A stretch of 64,000 bases of DNA from Gammaproteobacteria bacterium (GCA_020849475.1 JADLGE010000048.1:30917-94916); one strand, 5' to 3'; positions 37,576 to 49,796 are shown, counted from the stretch's first letter. Notes: generated by a model not told the origin, from the sequence alone. Numbers and translations: made by a program.

Positions 37576-37661
37576 TGTCGTCCTTTGAGTGTCGTTGATC
37601 CCGCCGCGCGGGGCTGCGATCATGCCGAACATCCAGCCCGCGACTCAATCACCGCGCATTC

Positions 37662-39071
37662 ATGTCGACCATCACCGAAAGCATCGCGGCGTTCGCCGCC
37701 GACTATTCGCCGGCCACGCTACCGGCGGCGGTCGTCGAGCACGCCAAGCTGTGCATTCTCGACGCCACCGGCATCGCGCTCGCGAGTCATCGCCAGCCCT
37801 ATGCGGCGCAGGTGCTGGGCGCGGCGCGCGCGCTCGGTGGCAACGGGCCGTCGCCGGTGTTCGGCGTCACTCACGGACTGCCGCTGCGGGATGCGCTGCT
37901 GGTCAATGGCACCCTGGTGCACGGCCTCGATTTTGACGACACCCACTCGGCTTCGGTCGTGCATTGCACCGCCAGCGCCTGGCCGCTGGCTTTCAACCTT
38001 GGCCTACAGCAGGGCGTGTCGGGCGCGGCGGCGCTCGCCGCCTACGTGCTGGCGGTGGAAATCGATGCGACGCTCGGTGCGGCGGCACGCGGCCAGCTGC
38101 AGAAACGCGGCGTGCATCCCACGGGCGTCATCGCTGCTTTCGGTTGCGCCACGGCCGCGAGTTGGTTGCAGGGTCTGAATCCGGCGCAGTGCCGCGACGC
38201 CTTGGGCATCGTACTCAGCATGGCCGGTGGCAGCATGGAATTTTTGAGCGACGGCGCCTCGACCAAGCGCATGCATCCCGGCTGGGCGGCGGTCTGCGGG
38301 GTGACCGCGGCGGCGCTTGCGGCGCAGGGCTTCAGCGGCCCGCGTGCCGCCATCGAAGGGCGCTTCGGGCTGTTCAACACTCTGCTCGGCGCCGATCATG
38401 GCATCGATATCGGCGCGGTGTGCGCCGGCCTCGGCCGCGACTGGCAGACCTTGGACATTGCCTTCAAACCCTACCCGGCCTGCCACTTCAACCATGCCTT
38501 CGCCGACTGCGCGCTGGCCTTGAAGCGCCACCACGGCATCGCCGCCGCCGACATCGCGCACATCACCGCCTACATCCACGCCGACCAGGTGGCGGCGGTG
38601 TGCGAACCGCTGGACGCCAAGCGACGCCCGGCCAGCGCCTACGAAGCGCAGTTCAGCGTGCCCTACATGGTAGCCAGCGCCTGGCTGCGCGAGCGCTTCA
38701 CGCTCGCCGAACTGGAAAGCGCGGCCTTGCGCGATGCCGATACCCTGGCGCTGGCAGCGCGCGTCGGCTACGTGCTCGACCCGGATTCGTCCTATCCGGC
38801 CGCCTATTCCGCCGCGCTCGAAGTGGTGCTGCATGACGGCCGACGCTTCTTTCATCGCGAAGCGACCAACCGCGGTGCGCGCGACAACCCGCTGTCGGCG
38901 GACAGCATTCGAGACAAATTCTTCAGCAACGTGCTGGAGGTCGCCGAGCACCGCCATGCCGAGCAGTTGGCGGCCGCCATCGAATCCTTGGACCGGGCGC
39001 CGGACCTCGGCGCGGTGAGCGCGGCCCTGCGTGACACCGCCGCTGCGATGCGCCGCGGCGTGGCGGGTTAG
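37662..39071 (+). CDS. MmgE/PrpD family protein
   Basis: The 469-residue protein belongs to the family containing 2-methylcitrate dehydratase (PrpD), cis-aconitate decarboxylase and related lyases. Typical stretches are AKLCILDATGIALAS, LVNGTLVHGLDFDDTHSASVVH, TGVIAAFGCATAASWL, DGASTKRMHPGWAA and KPYPACHFNHAFADCA. The actual substrate is not determined by sequence; other prp genes are absent nearby, so a true methylcitrate role is doubtful. It is followed nine bases later by an exported unknown. Confidence 0.88.
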   Translation: MSTITESIAAFAADYSPATLPAAVVEHAKLCILDATGIALASHRQPYAAQVLGAARALGGNGPSPVFGVTHGLPLRDALLVNGTLVHGLDFDDTHSASVVHCTASAWPLAFNLGLQQGVSGAAALAAYVLAVEIDATLGAAARGQLQKRGVHPTGVIAAFGCATAASWLQGLNPAQCRDALGIVLSMAGGSMEFLSDGASTKRMHPGWAAVCGVTAAALAAQGFSGPRAAIEGRFGLFNTLLGADHGIDIGAVCAGLGRDWQTLDIAFKPYPACHFNHAFADCALALKRHHGIAAADIAHITAYIHADQVAAVCEPLDAKRRPASAYEAQFSVPYMVASAWLRERFTLAELESAALRDADTLALAARVGYVLDPDSSYPAAYSAALEVVLHDGRRFFHREATNRGARDNPLSADSIRDKFFSNVLEVAEHRHAEQLAAAIESLDRAPDLGAVSAALRDTAAAMRRGVAG

Positions 39072-39080
39072 AATCGCGCC

Positions 39081-39671
39081 ATGTTTCGTCCTGCCCTGTC
39101 CTTTTTGATCGCCGCGCTGCTGCTGGTCCCCATCGCCGGCGCGCAAGCCGCCGCCAGCTACGCCGAGCGTGAACTCGGCGTGTGGTCGACGCTCATCAAT
39201 CACGGGCTCGATGCCGACGCCAAGATGGTGGTGCTGGCCGAACAGACCTCCGGCGACCCGGCGCGCATCGCGCGCGACGCCGCCACCGTCGACACCATCG
39301 TCAAACAACTGGATGTGCCGAAGTCGGCTTTCGATGACTGGCAACGTCGCAATGCGCGCCTCGACCACATCGACGCCTCGCTGTCCCTCAACGTCAGCTA
39401 CCAGGTGCTGGACGCCAAGACCCGCAAGGAATTGTTCGACGGCGTGGTGCCCGGCACCGGCTGGGAAAATTTTTTCAAACGCTATCCCGGCGCGCCCGGC
39501 ATCCTGCGCATTTCCCATGTCGGTTTCGACGACACCTTGAGCCACGCGCTGGTCTATGTCGAACATGAATGCGGCGCCGAATGCGGCGCCGGCCATCTTT
39601 TTCACCTCGCCTTGCGCGCCGGCGGCGGCTGGGAAGTGAAAGGCGGCGTGACGGTGTGGATGGTGAAATGA
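39081..39671 (+). CDS. Exported protein of unknown function
   Basis: The 196-residue protein has a signal peptide (residues 1-24, ending AGAQAAA). The mature part contains a DUF-like core (LNVSYQVLDAKTRKELFDG, WENFFKRYPGAPGILRISHVGFD) followed by a cysteine pair in EHECGAECGAGHLFHL, which could form a disulfide or bind metal. I do not recognise the family; repeated Gly-Ile-Leu-Arg-hydrophobic-Ser motifs are seen in secreted proteins of several gammaproteobacteria. Confidence 0.72.
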   Translation: MFRPALSFLIAALLLVPIAGAQAAASYAERELGVWSTLINHGLDADAKMVVLAEQTSGDPARIARDAATVDTIVKQLDVPKSAFDDWQRRNARLDHIDASLSLNVSYQVLDAKTRKELFDGVVPGTGWENFFKRYPGAPGILRISHVGFDDTLSHALVYVEHECGAECGAGHLFHLALRAGGGWEVKGGVTVWMVK

Positions 39672-39711
39672 CGCGGCCGCTCTCAAGCCGGCCCTCGAGG
39701 TAGACGGAACG

Positions 39712-40260
39712 ATGTTCTCCATTGCAGTGTTCTGCGCTTCGCGGCCCGGCGCGCGCGAAGCATACATGCTGGCCGCCGACGGCTTTGGTCGCGAAATCGC
39801 CGCGCGCGAGATGACGCTGGTCTATGGCGGCGGCAATATCGGCCTCATGGGCGCGGTGGCCGACGGCGCGCTCGATCTCGGCGGCCAGGTGATCGGCGTC
39901 ATCCCCGACTTCCTGCGTGACCGCGAGGTCTGTCATACCGGTTTGACCGAGCTGGTGGTGGTGGACGACCTGTTCGAACGCAAGGCCATCATGATCGAAC
40001 GCTCCGACGCCTTCGTGGCCTTGCCGGGCGGCATCGGCACCTATGATGAAATTCTCGAAGTCATCGCCTGGCGCCAGCTGCGTCAACTGCGCCAGCCCAT
40101 CGGCCTGTTGAATGTCGGCGGCTACTTCGACCCATGGCTGGCCTCCCTGCAGCACGCCGTCGATGAAGGCTTCGTCAGCGAAGGCGAACTCGCGCAACTC
40201 ATCGTCATGCGTGACCCGGCAGAGCTGATCGACTGCCTGCTTGAAGCCTCGCAGACATGA
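39712..40260 (+). CDS. LOG family protein (nucleoside 5'-monophosphate phosphoribohydrolase-like)
   Basis: The 182-residue TIGR00730 Rossmann-fold protein has the family signatures VYGGGNIGLMG (about residues 36-46) and LPGGIGTYDEILEV (about 102-115), including the catalytic Arg/Glu region. Relatives release the base from AMP or cytokinin riboside monophosphate; in bacteria some act in purine salvage. Its TGA overlaps the next ATG (ATGA at 40257-40260), starting a tightly coupled run of genes. Confidence 0.92.
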   Translation: MFSIAVFCASRPGAREAYMLAADGFGREIAAREMTLVYGGGNIGLMGAVADGALDLGGQVIGVIPDFLRDREVCHTGLTELVVVDDLFERKAIMIERSDAFVALPGGIGTYDEILEVIAWRQLRQLRQPIGLLNVGGYFDPWLASLQHAVDEGFVSEGELAQLIVMRDPAELIDCLLEASQT

Positions 40261-40946
40261 AGCAGCACGCCTACGCAGGGGTGGTGTTCGATATGGACGG
40301 CATTCTCATCAATTCCGAGCCGCTGTTCCGTCGCGCGGCGCAGGAAGCGGCGCGCGATCTCGGCCATCACCTGTCGGACGAGACCTATGCGATGTGGATG
40401 GGCCTGCCGCCGCGCGCGGTCGAAGCGGCGGTCGTCGAGAGCATGGGGCCGAGTTTTCCGATGCGCGCCTTTCGCGACGAGTTCCGGCGCATCTGGATAG
40501 ATCACACCGAACAGCACGGCATGCCGCCGCAGCCCGGCATGCTGGATTTGCTCAAGAGTCTGCGCGAGCGCGGCATCCCGTTCAGCGTCGCCACGTCCAC
40601 CCAGCGCGACCAAGCCTTGCGTTCACTGGAACTGGCGGGCATGGGTGCATTCATCGATGTGCTGGTGGCCGGCAATGAAGTCAGCGAAGGCAAGCCTGCG
40701 CCGGAAATATTCCTGCGCGCGGCGGCCGGCATCGGCATCGCGCCCGAGCGTTGCGTGGCGATGGAGGATTCCTCGGTCGGCGTGCACGCCGCGTCCGCGG
40801 CGCGCATGCTGACCATCATGGTGCCGGATCTCCATCAACCCAACGCCGCCACCGCGGCGCTGGCCCGCTACGTCATTCCCGGCACCGAAAACGCGGCGCG
40901 CGTGGTGCTGACCTTGTTCGATGCGCAGGGGGCGCACACATCATGA
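40257..40946 (+). CDS. HAD-superfamily phosphatase (beta-phosphoglucomutase/YniC-like)
   Basis: The 229-residue HAD hydrolase has motif I DMDGILINSEP (nucleophile Asp in VVFDMDG), motif II SVATSTQR, motif III Lys in EGKPAPEIFL and motif IV MEDSSVGVHAA. The helical cap follows motif I. This subgroup dephosphorylates small sugar phosphates or acts as a mutase. It overlaps the genes on both sides by four bases. Confidence 0.9.
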   Translation: MKQHAYAGVVFDMDGILINSEPLFRRAAQEAARDLGHHLSDETYAMWMGLPPRAVEAAVVESMGPSFPMRAFRDEFRRIWIDHTEQHGMPPQPGMLDLLKSLRERGIPFSVATSTQRDQALRSLELAGMGAFIDVLVAGNEVSEGKPAPEIFLRAAAGIGIAPERCVAMEDSSVGVHAASAARMLTIMVPDLHQPNAATAALARYVIPGTENAARVVLTLFDAQGAHTS

Positions 40947-41467
40947 ATTCACGCTTGTTGCTCGCCACCGTACTGGTGCTGTGGTCCTGCCTGACGTGCG
41001 CCGCCGACGGCGCCGCGCCACCGGCCGGCGCCACCATCGCCGCGCCCAAGGTGCCGAGCGCGGCCGAAGCGCTCGCGGCCTGGAATGAATATCGCGTCGA
41101 ACCGCTCGCCCGGCTCGACAAGACCCAGCCCTTTCTCGATTTCATTCGCGACAGCGGCCAGGTGCATATCGTGTTGAACAACGATCTGTTGGCGTGGATG
41201 TACCAGCCCATGGACAACACCGTCAAAGCCGCGCTCTACGCTTCCTTTCTCGGCGGCAACATGGCGGCCCAGCTCGCATCCAAGCAAAGCGGCGACAACG
41301 ACGACGTGGCCGGCATGGACGCCGCGCTCGATGCCTATGCCGCGGCACGCAAGGCCCATCCTGATTTTCAATTGCCGCTGTTCGAGCGCCTGAACGAAGC
41401 GCGCGGCAAGCAGAATCTCGCGCAGGCCGTGAAGGACATCGAAAGCGGCGCCGCAGCCACGCCATGA
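40943..41467 (+). CDS. Exported protein of unknown function
   Basis: The 174-residue protein starts with a signal peptide ([23 protein letters not shown]), cleaved near residue 21. The rest is helical and Ala-rich ([38 protein letters not shown]). No domain is recognised. ATG 40943 overlaps the previous stop and its own stop overlaps the macro-domain gene. Confidence 0.75.
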   Translation: MNSRLLLATVLVLWSCLTCAADGAAPPAGATIAAPKVPSAAEALAAWNEYRVEPLARLDKTQPFLDFIRDSGQVHIVLNNDLLAWMYQPMDNTVKAALYASFLGGNMAAQLASKQSGDNDDVAGMDAALDAYAAARKAHPDFQLPLFERLNEARGKQNLAQAVKDIESGAAATP

Positions 41468-41991
41468 GCGACCCGCGCCTGCGCGCTCTCAAAACCGACA
41501 TCACGGCCCTCGCCTGCGACGCCATCGTCAACGCCGCCAACGAGTCCTTGCTCGGCGGTGGCGGTGTGGACGGCGCCATCCATCGCGCCGCCGGCCGTGA
41601 GCTCCTGGCCGAATGCCGCAGCCTGGGCGCTTGCCCGACCGGCAGCGCGCGCATCACACGCGGCTACGCGCTGCCGGCGCGTCATGTGATACACACCGTC
41701 GGCCCGGTATGGTCGGGCGGCGATGCCGGTGAAGCACGGCTGCTCGCGAGCTGCTACCGCGCCTGCTTTGCGCTCGCCCGTGAACACGGCTTGCACAGCC
41801 TCGCCTTTCCGGCCGTAAGCTGCGGCGTGTACGGCTATCCGCTGCGACCCGCCGCCACCATCGCCGTTAAGGAAGCGCGCAGCGCGCTGGCCGCCAACCA
41901 AGCGCTCGAGAGTGTGACCTTCGCCTGCTTCAGCGATGACATGCTCGCCATCTACCAGGCCCTGCTGAGCGCGCCAGCGCGCGGAGATTGA
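41464..41991 (+). CDS. Macro-domain protein (YmdB/O-acetyl-ADP-ribose deacetylase-like)
   Basis: The 175-residue single macro domain binds ADP-ribose and probably hydrolyses O-acetyl-ADP-ribose or ADP-ribosyl groups. Motifs are [22 protein letters not shown] (Asn and Asp of the active loop), [11 protein letters not shown] and [14 protein letters not shown]. This is the MacroD/YmdB-type catalytic pattern. It starts within the stop codon of the previous gene and is followed four bases later by a HAD gene. Confidence 0.93.
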   Translation: MSDPRLRALKTDITALACDAIVNAANESLLGGGGVDGAIHRAAGRELLAECRSLGACPTGSARITRGYALPARHVIHTVGPVWSGGDAGEARLLASCYRACFALAREHGLHSLAFPAVSCGVYGYPLRPAATIAVKEARSALAANQALESVTFACFSDDMLAIYQALLSAPARGD

Positions 41992-41995
41992 GCCC

Positions 41996-42874
41996 ATGGC
42001 ACGCAAGGAAAACTATCACCGCAACACCCTCGCCATCGTCTACGACTTCGACGGCACGCTGACACCGCAGCCCATGCAGGAATACACCGTGCTGCCGCAG
42101 CTCGGCATCAGCGGCGAGGTGTTCTGGAACGAGGTCAATGCCGAGGTCAAGCGCACCGGTGGTGATGCGATCCTGACCTACATGCGCCTGCTGGTGGAAA
42201 AAATCGAAGCGAACAAGGCGCACTTGAGCCGCGAGGCACTGCGCACCCTCGCGGCCGGCATCGAGTATTACCCGGGCGTCGATTCGTGGTTCGAGCGCGT
42301 CAACCAGTACGTGCACGACAAGACCGGCGGCACGGTGCAGACCCGTCATTACATCGTGTCGGCAGGCTTGTCGGAGATCCTGGAAGGCATCAGCATCAAG
42401 CATCACTTCACGCGCATCTACGCCTCGCAGTATTACTTCGACCACCACGAAGCCGCGCGTTTTCCGACGGTCGTCATCAACGACACCGCCAAGACCCAGT
42501 ATCTGGTCCGCATCAACAAGGGCCGCGAGCACAGTCTCGAGACCATCAATGAATACATGCCGGAAGAGGCGCGCCCGATACCCTTTCAGCACATGCTCTA
42601 TGTCGGCGACGGCCTGACCGACGTGCCGTGCATGACGGTGGTGAAGAATTACGGCGGCTTCGCGGTGGCGGTGCATCGTCCGCGCAGTCAGGAGGCGATG
42701 AAGGTGTGCCGCGAACTGGTGGACGCCAACCGCATCGATTTCTATGCACCGGCCGACTATGGCGCCGGTCGCAAACTCGAACAGCGCGTGCACAAGATCC
42801 TGGACTTGATCATCGCGCGGATTGCTTTTGAACAGGAACGCCATGAGTTCCTCAAGGACATGCGAAAGGCTTGA
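41996..42874 (+). CDS. HAD-superfamily hydrolase (phosphoserine phosphatase-like fold)
   Basis: The 292-residue protein has motif I VYDFDGTLTPQPMQEY (nucleophile Asp in the DFDGT), a large helical cap (about 35-110), motif II IVSAGLSEILEG, motif III Lys in NKGREHS, and motif IV YVGDGLTDVPCM. The cap and the PSP-like Ser/Thr region suggest a small phospho-metabolite as substrate, which I cannot name. It is part of the coupled run with the macro-domain gene. Confidence 0.85.
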   Translation: MARKENYHRNTLAIVYDFDGTLTPQPMQEYTVLPQLGISGEVFWNEVNAEVKRTGGDAILTYMRLLVEKIEANKAHLSREALRTLAAGIEYYPGVDSWFERVNQYVHDKTGGTVQTRHYIVSAGLSEILEGISIKHHFTRIYASQYYFDHHEAARFPTVVINDTAKTQYLVRINKGREHSLETINEYMPEEARPIPFQHMLYVGDGLTDVPCMTVVKNYGGFAVAVHRPRSQEAMKVCRELVDANRIDFYAPADYGAGRKLEQRVHKILDLIIARIAFEQERHEFLKDMRKA

Positions 42875-42876
42875 AC

Positions 42877-43413
42877 GTGAAAATGAAACACCCCTATTCG
42901 GCGCGGCGCTTGCTGCGCGGTTGCGCCGTGTCCGTGCTGGTCGGCGCGCTTGGCGCCTGCAGCCATGTCTCGATGCCCAAGGTCTCGATGCCGAAGATGC
43001 CGAGCTTGAGCAAGGAAGAAGAGAAGCCCAAGGATCAATCGGCCACGCCGCGCGACCTCATGACCGCCAAGCTGGTCAATCCGCGCCCCGATCCGAATAT
43101 TCCCAATTTGACGGTCGGCAAGCTCATGGAATTCGCCGACCGCTATCTCGCCTGCGACTGCGCCAACATGCGTTTCGGCCAGTCGTGGCAGAAAGTCGAT
43201 GACGGCTACATTCTCTTGACCAATTCCGACGTGGTCAGACCTTTGCACTTCGTATGCAAGGACGTCGGCGAAAGCCGTGAGTGCTTTCTCGCCGAAATCG
43301 ACCGCGGGCCGCAAACACCCGCCCTGACCGACCGCTTCGTGCCGGGCGGCGACTTCATCAAATTCCTGTACGAGAACGGCGTGAAGTGCGAACGCGCCAC
43401 GCCCTGCCAATAA
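42877..43413 (+). CDS. Putative lipoprotein, unknown function
   Basis: The 178-residue protein has a lipoprotein signal with lipobox ALGAC and then a repeated VSMPK/MPKMP stretch (SHVSMPKVSMPKMPSLSK). The mature part carries the cysteines of YLACDCANM, FVCKDV and RECFL. GTG 42877 is chosen because AAGG lies seven bases upstream; ATG 42883 and TTG 42871 are alternatives. It begins two bases after the HAD stop. Function unknown, probably an envelope protein. Confidence 0.75.
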   Translation: MKMKHPYSARRLLRGCAVSVLVGALGACSHVSMPKVSMPKMPSLSKEEEKPKDQSATPRDLMTAKLVNPRPDPNIPNLTVGKLMEFADRYLACDCANMRFGQSWQKVDDGYILLTNSDVVRPLHFVCKDVGESRECFLAEIDRGPQTPALTDRFVPGGDFIKFLYENGVKCERATPCQ

Positions 43414-43438
43414 TCAAACCCCAGCCCGGAATGCCGCC

Positions 43439-44590
43439 ATGAACTTGCTCACCGAAGAACAATCCATGATGGTCGAAGCCGCGCGCCGTTTCGTGCGCGA
43501 GCAGATCATCGAGCCGCGCCTCGACATGGCGCTCGACCGCAGCGGCGAATTCCCGCACGCCATCATCGAGGCGATGTGGGAACAGGGCTTGCTCAACGGC
43601 GAGTTTCCGAGTGAGGCAGGCGGCGCGGGCCTGTCCTGCTACGACCACACGCTCATCATCGAAGAATTGAACTACGGCTGCCTCGGCATCGCCACCTCGG
43701 CCATCGCCAACAGTCTCGCCGCGCTGCCCTTGATGCTGGCCGACAACCCGCGCTTGAGTCAGGAATACCTTGGCCGCCTCACCGCAAAACACGGCTACGC
43801 CGCCTATGCCTGCTCGGAGCCCGACGCCGGTTCGGACGTCGCCGGCATGAGCACGCGCTTCGTCAGGAAAGGCGACAAGTACGTCATCAATGGCCGCAAG
43901 CGCTGGATCACCAATGCCGACGTTGCCGACTGGTACACGGTGTTCGCCCGCGAGCAGGGCACGAGCGGACACAAGGGCATTGCGATTTTCGTGGTCGAAG
44001 CCGGCACGCCGGGGCTGCGCCATGAATCGATGATCCACAAGCTCGGCCAGCGTGCCTCCCACACCGGCGACGTGGTGTTCGAAGACGTCGAAGTGCCGGC
44101 CACGCAGCTGCTCGCCGGACCCGAGCACGGTTTCAAGCTCGCCATGGCGACCTTCGATCGCTCACGTCCGTGGATAGCGGCTGGCGCCGCCGGCGTCATC
44201 CGCCGCGCACGTGACGAGGCGCTGCGCTACGCCACCGAGAGACGCGCGTTTGGCGAACCCATCATCAATCACCAGATGGTGGCGGCGATGCTCGCGGACA
44301 TGGAGATCAGCTATCTCGCCTCGCGCCTGCTGTGTCTGAACGCCGCCAGTGAAGTCGATCGCGGCAACCTGCGCGGCAGCCACAGCGCCTGCGCCAAGGC
44401 CTTCGGTGGCGACGCCGCCATGAAGTGCACGACCGACGCCGTGCAAATTTTCGGCGGCTATGGCTACACCCAGGACTTCGTGGTCGAGAAGCTCATGCGC
44501 GACGCCAAGCTCCTGCAGATTTATGAAGGCACCTCGCAGATCCAGCGCCTCGTGATCTCGCGCGACATGGTGCGCAGTTTGAATAGTTGA
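43439..44590 (+). CDS. Acyl-CoA dehydrogenase
   Basis: The 383-residue FAD enzyme oxidises acyl-CoA to enoyl-CoA in beta-oxidation-type pathways. The family order is present: N-terminal helices, ACSEPDAGSD with the FAD/substrate loop, WITNA, then QIFGGYGYTQDF and the catalytic Glu (E363) in IYEGTSQIQRL. The chain-length preference cannot be read from the sequence. It is 25 bases after the lipoprotein gene and followed by a family A repeat pair. Confidence 0.94.
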   Translation: MNLLTEEQSMMVEAARRFVREQIIEPRLDMALDRSGEFPHAIIEAMWEQGLLNGEFPSEAGGAGLSCYDHTLIIEELNYGCLGIATSAIANSLAALPLMLADNPRLSQEYLGRLTAKHGYAAYACSEPDAGSDVAGMSTRFVRKGDKYVINGRKRWITNADVADWYTVFAREQGTSGHKGIAIFVVEAGTPGLRHESMIHKLGQRASHTGDVVFEDVEVPATQLLAGPEHGFKLAMATFDRSRPWIAAGAAGVIRRARDEALRYATERRAFGEPIINHQMVAAMLADMEISYLASRLLCLNAASEVDRGNLRGSHSACAKAFGGDAAMKCTTDAVQIFGGYGYTQDFVVEKLMRDAKLLQIYEGTSQIQRLVISRDMVRSLNS

Positions 44591-44611
44591 GGCGGTGCGG
44601 CGCCATTGAAT

Positions 44612-44675
44612 GTGCGCTTGAATTCGCACCCGCAAAGCGCAGAAGGCACCCATGTTGGTGCGAATGCATTCGCAC
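44612..44675. repeat. Pair of family A palindromic repeats
   Basis: A degenerate copy GTGCG-CTTGAATT-CGCAC (44612-44629) and a perfect palindrome GTGCGAATGCATTCGCAC (44658-44675). The second copy has a loop change (ATGCAT in place of TTCA/TGAA) that still pairs. They lie between the acyl-CoA dehydrogenase and Prx5 genes. Confidence 0.75.
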
Positions 44676-44716
44676 ACTGAAAAATCATCCACCCACATCA
44701 CACGGGAAATAAAGCC

Positions 44717-45217
44717 ATGATCAAAATCGGTGACTCACTGCCAACCGGCACACTCTACGAATTCAACGAAATCGAGTCCGAAGGCTGCGCCATCGGTCCG
44801 CAGCCAGTAGACGTCGCGGCCGCCAGCGCCGGCAAGACCATCGCCATCTTCGGCCTGCCCGGCGCTTTCACGCCGACCTGCTCGGCCAAGCACCTGCCGG
44901 GCTACGTGGCGCAGGCCGCGGCGCTCAAGGCCCGTGGCGTGGACGAGATCTGGTGCCTGTCGGTCAACGACGCATTCGTGATGGGCGCCTGGGGCCGTGA
45001 ACAGAAGACTGCCGGCAAAGTGCGCATGCTGGGCGACGGCAGCGGCCTGTTCACCAAGGCTCTGGGCCTCGAGCTCGATCTCATCGCACGCGGCATGGGC
45101 GTGCGCATGAACCGCTTTTCGATGCTGGTGAAAGACGGCAAGGTCGTGCAACTCAATCTCGAAGGCCCCGGCAAATTCGAGGTCAGCGACGCGGAGACGA
45201 TGCTGACGCAGGTGTAG
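44717..45217 (+). CDS. Peroxiredoxin, Prx5/redoxin type
   Basis: The 166-residue cytoplasmic peroxiredoxin has the peroxidatic cysteine C55 in PGAFTPTCSAKHLPGY, the typical Prx5 motif. Further family stretches are ARGVDEIWCLSVND and MGVRMNRFSMLVKDG. It reduces hydrogen peroxide or alkyl hydroperoxides, probably using glutathione or a glutaredoxin. Unlike the exported peroxiredoxin at the left end, it keeps cysteine, no selenocysteine. Its TAG stop lies inside a family A repeat. Confidence 0.93.
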   Translation: MIKIGDSLPTGTLYEFNEIESEGCAIGPQPVDVAAASAGKTIAIFGLPGAFTPTCSAKHLPGYVAQAAALKARGVDEIWCLSVNDAFVMGAWGREQKTAGKVRMLGDGSGLFTKALGLELDLIARGMGVRMNRFSMLVKDGKVVQLNLEGPGKFEVSDAETMLTQV

Positions 45218-45237
45218 GTGCGAATTCATTCGCACCT
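45216..45237. repeat. Palindromic repeat, family A
   Basis: AGGTGCGAA-TTCA-TTCGCACCT, nine-pair arms. It overlaps the last two bases of the Prx5 stop codon and lies seven bases before a family B pair. Confidence 0.85.
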
Positions 45238-45243
45238 TCGAAT

Positions 45244-45304
45244 GTCAGGCTGAAGCCTGTGCCTCAAAAGTCGAGCCCCCTTGTGGGTCAGACTTCAGTC
45301 TGAC
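45244..45304. repeat. Inverted pair of palindromic repeats, family B
   Basis: Copy 1 contains CAGGCT-GA-AGCCTG (45246-45259), where both arms changed together relative to CAGACT/AGTCTG and still pair. Copy 2 is GTCAGACT-TC-AGTCTGAC (45287-45304). The ends TGTCAG and CTGACA are mirror images, as in BIMEs. They are in the aceE 5' region. The stretch 45305-45480 has no repeat but should hold the aceE promoter. Confidence 0.85.
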
Positions 45305-45480
45305 ATTCCAGCGTTTGCAAGGCGGTGGTTCGGTTTTGATGCGCGCATGAACTCGCGTCTACGGGCTAGCCCGCGGCCGTGAAGCCCCCGCACCGGCGGC
45401 CGCTACAGCCCAGAGCACTGTCATGATCGACAGCGCCGGCTTACAGTACACGAGAGGACAGGTGAGGATTCGAGATCATC

Positions 45481-48129
<2,649 letters not shown>

Positions 48130-48138
48130 GGCAGCGCC

Positions 48139-49773
48139 GTGAGCAGCCAAGTCGAAGTACGGGTGCCGGACATCGGCGATTTCGATCATGTCGATGTGAT
48201 CGACATCCTGGTCAAGCCGGGCGACGTCATCAAACCGGAAGACCCGCTCATCACGCTTGAAAGCGAGAAAGCGACCATGGACATCCCGGCGCCGTCGGGC
48301 GGCACGGTGGTGGCGATAAGCGTCGCGGTCGGCGATCAGATTGGCGAAGGCGCCTTGATCCTGACCCTGGCGCCCGCCGGCGAGGCCGCCGCGGTTGCAC
48401 CGCAAACCGCGGCACCGCAGGCCGTAGCGCCGGCGGTGGCGGTGGCGCCCAAGGCCGCACCGCCCGTTGAGGCCAAAGCAGCGACCGCGCCTGGCGACGC
48501 CACGCGCAGTATTGAAATCCGCGTGCCGGACATCGGCGACTTCGACAATGTCGACGTCATCGACATCATCGTCAAAGCCGGCGACAGCGTGCGCATCGAA
48601 GATCCCTTGCTCACCGTCGAAAGTGAAAAGGCCACCATGGACATCCCCGCGCCGGTTGCCGGTGTGGTGGAGTCGGTGTCGGCCGCGGTCGGCGACAAGG
48701 TCTCGGAAGGCGATGTGATCGTGGTGCTGCGCGTCACCGACAGCGCCGCCGTCGCACCCGCCGCGCCGGTCAATGTGCCGACGCCGCCGGTCAGCCTGCC
48801 CAAGGTCGCGGCGACCCGCGTCGCGCCGCCCGCGCCGCCGGAAGCCGTCACCTCGAGCAAGGCCCACGCCAGTCCGTCGGTGCGCAAGTTCGCGCGCGAA
48901 CTCGGTGTGGACATCGCACTCGTCTACGGCAAAGGCCCGAAGGGACGCATTCTCAAGGACGACGTGCAGGCCCATGTGAAGGAAGTGATGCGCGGCACGC
49001 GCGGCCACGCTGGAGCGAGCGCGGCCAGCGGCGGCTTCAGCCTGCCGGCGGCGCCGGTCATCGACTTCACCAAGTTCGGCGAGATTGAAGTCACGCCGCT
49101 CAACAAGATTCGACGCCTGACCGGACAGAATCTGCATCGCAGCTGGATAACCGTGCCCCACGTGTTCCAGATGGACGAGGCCGATATCACCGAGCTCGAA
49201 GCGTTTCGTAAATCCAAGGCCGATGAAGCCGAGCAGAAAGGCGCCAAGCTCACCCTGCTCGCGTTCCTGGTCAAGGCCGCGGTGGTGGGCCTGCGCAAGT
49301 TCCCGGACTTCAACGCTTCGCTGTCACCCGACGGCGAAGCGCTGGTGCGCAAGAAATATTTTCACATCGGTATCGCCGTCAACACCGACAACGGCTTGAT
49401 GGTGCCGGTGATCCGCGACGTCGACAAAAAGGGCCTGTACGAGCTGGCCCTCGAAGTGCGCGATCTCTCCAAGAAGGCACGCGAACGCAAGCTCACGCCG
49501 GCCGAGATGCAGGGTGCGTGCTTCACTATCTCGAGCCTGGGTGGGGTCGGCGGCACCGCCTTCACGCCCATCATCAACATGCCGGAAGTGGCCATCCTCG
49601 GCGTCTCGCCGTCGGCCATGAAGCCGGTGTGGCGCGGCAATGAATTCGTGCCGCGCCTGATGCTGCCCTTCACGCTGTCCTATGACCACCGCGTCATCGA
49701 CGGCGTGGCGGCCGCGCAGTTCACCCGCTACCTGACCACCGTGCTGGGGGATATCCGGCATATATTGCTGTGA
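48139..49773 (+). CDS. aceF: Dihydrolipoamide acetyltransferase, pyruvate dehydrogenase E2
   Basis: The 544-residue E2 has two lipoyl domains, with lipoyl lysines K44 and K164 (each in ESEKATMD), separated by Ala/Pro-rich linkers. A peripheral subunit-binding domain follows (about 235-275: [21 protein letters not shown]) and then the acetyltransferase domain, ending with the active-site YDHRVIDG. The start is GTG 48139. No lpd (E3) follows; the gene is instead followed by a family B repeat pair. Confidence 0.95.
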   Translation: MSSQVEVRVPDIGDFDHVDVIDILVKPGDVIKPEDPLITLESEKATMDIPAPSGGTVVAISVAVGDQIGEGALILTLAPAGEAAAVAPQTAAPQAVAPAVAVAPKAAPPVEAKAATAPGDATRSIEIRVPDIGDFDNVDVIDIIVKAGDSVRIEDPLLTVESEKATMDIPAPVAGVVESVSAAVGDKVSEGDVIVVLRVTDSAAVAPAAPVNVPTPPVSLPKVAATRVAPPAPPEAVTSSKAHASPSVRKFARELGVDIALVYGKGPKGRILKDDVQAHVKEVMRGTRGHAGASAASGGFSLPAAPVIDFTKFGEIEVTPLNKIRRLTGQNLHRSWITVPHVFQMDEADITELEAFRKSKADEAEQKGAKLTLLAFLVKAAVVGLRKFPDFNASLSPDGEALVRKKYFHIGIAVNTDNGLMVPVIRDVDKKGLYELALEVRDLSKKARERKLTPAEMQGACFTISSLGGVGGTAFTPIINMPEVAILGVSPSAMKPVWRGNEFVPRLMLPFTLSYDHRVIDGVAAAQFTRYLTTVLGDIRHILL

Positions 49774-49796
49774 TTGATCGATCTGTTCTTGTGTGG

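Noticed and set aside
37662..39071. Calling this gene prpD (2-methylcitrate dehydratase)
   Set aside because: The family is right but no prpB, prpC or acnD is nearby, and family members have several different substrates.
38004..39767. A 587-codon minus-strand frame spanning the PrpD-family and exported-protein genes
   Set aside because: It lies antisense to two supported plus-strand genes and has no recognisable domain.
45216..45304. Possible CRISPR array from repeated palindromes
   Set aside because: The repeats belong to two unrelated families, occur singly or as inverted pairs, and lack regular spacers or cas genes. They fit REP/BIME-type repeats.
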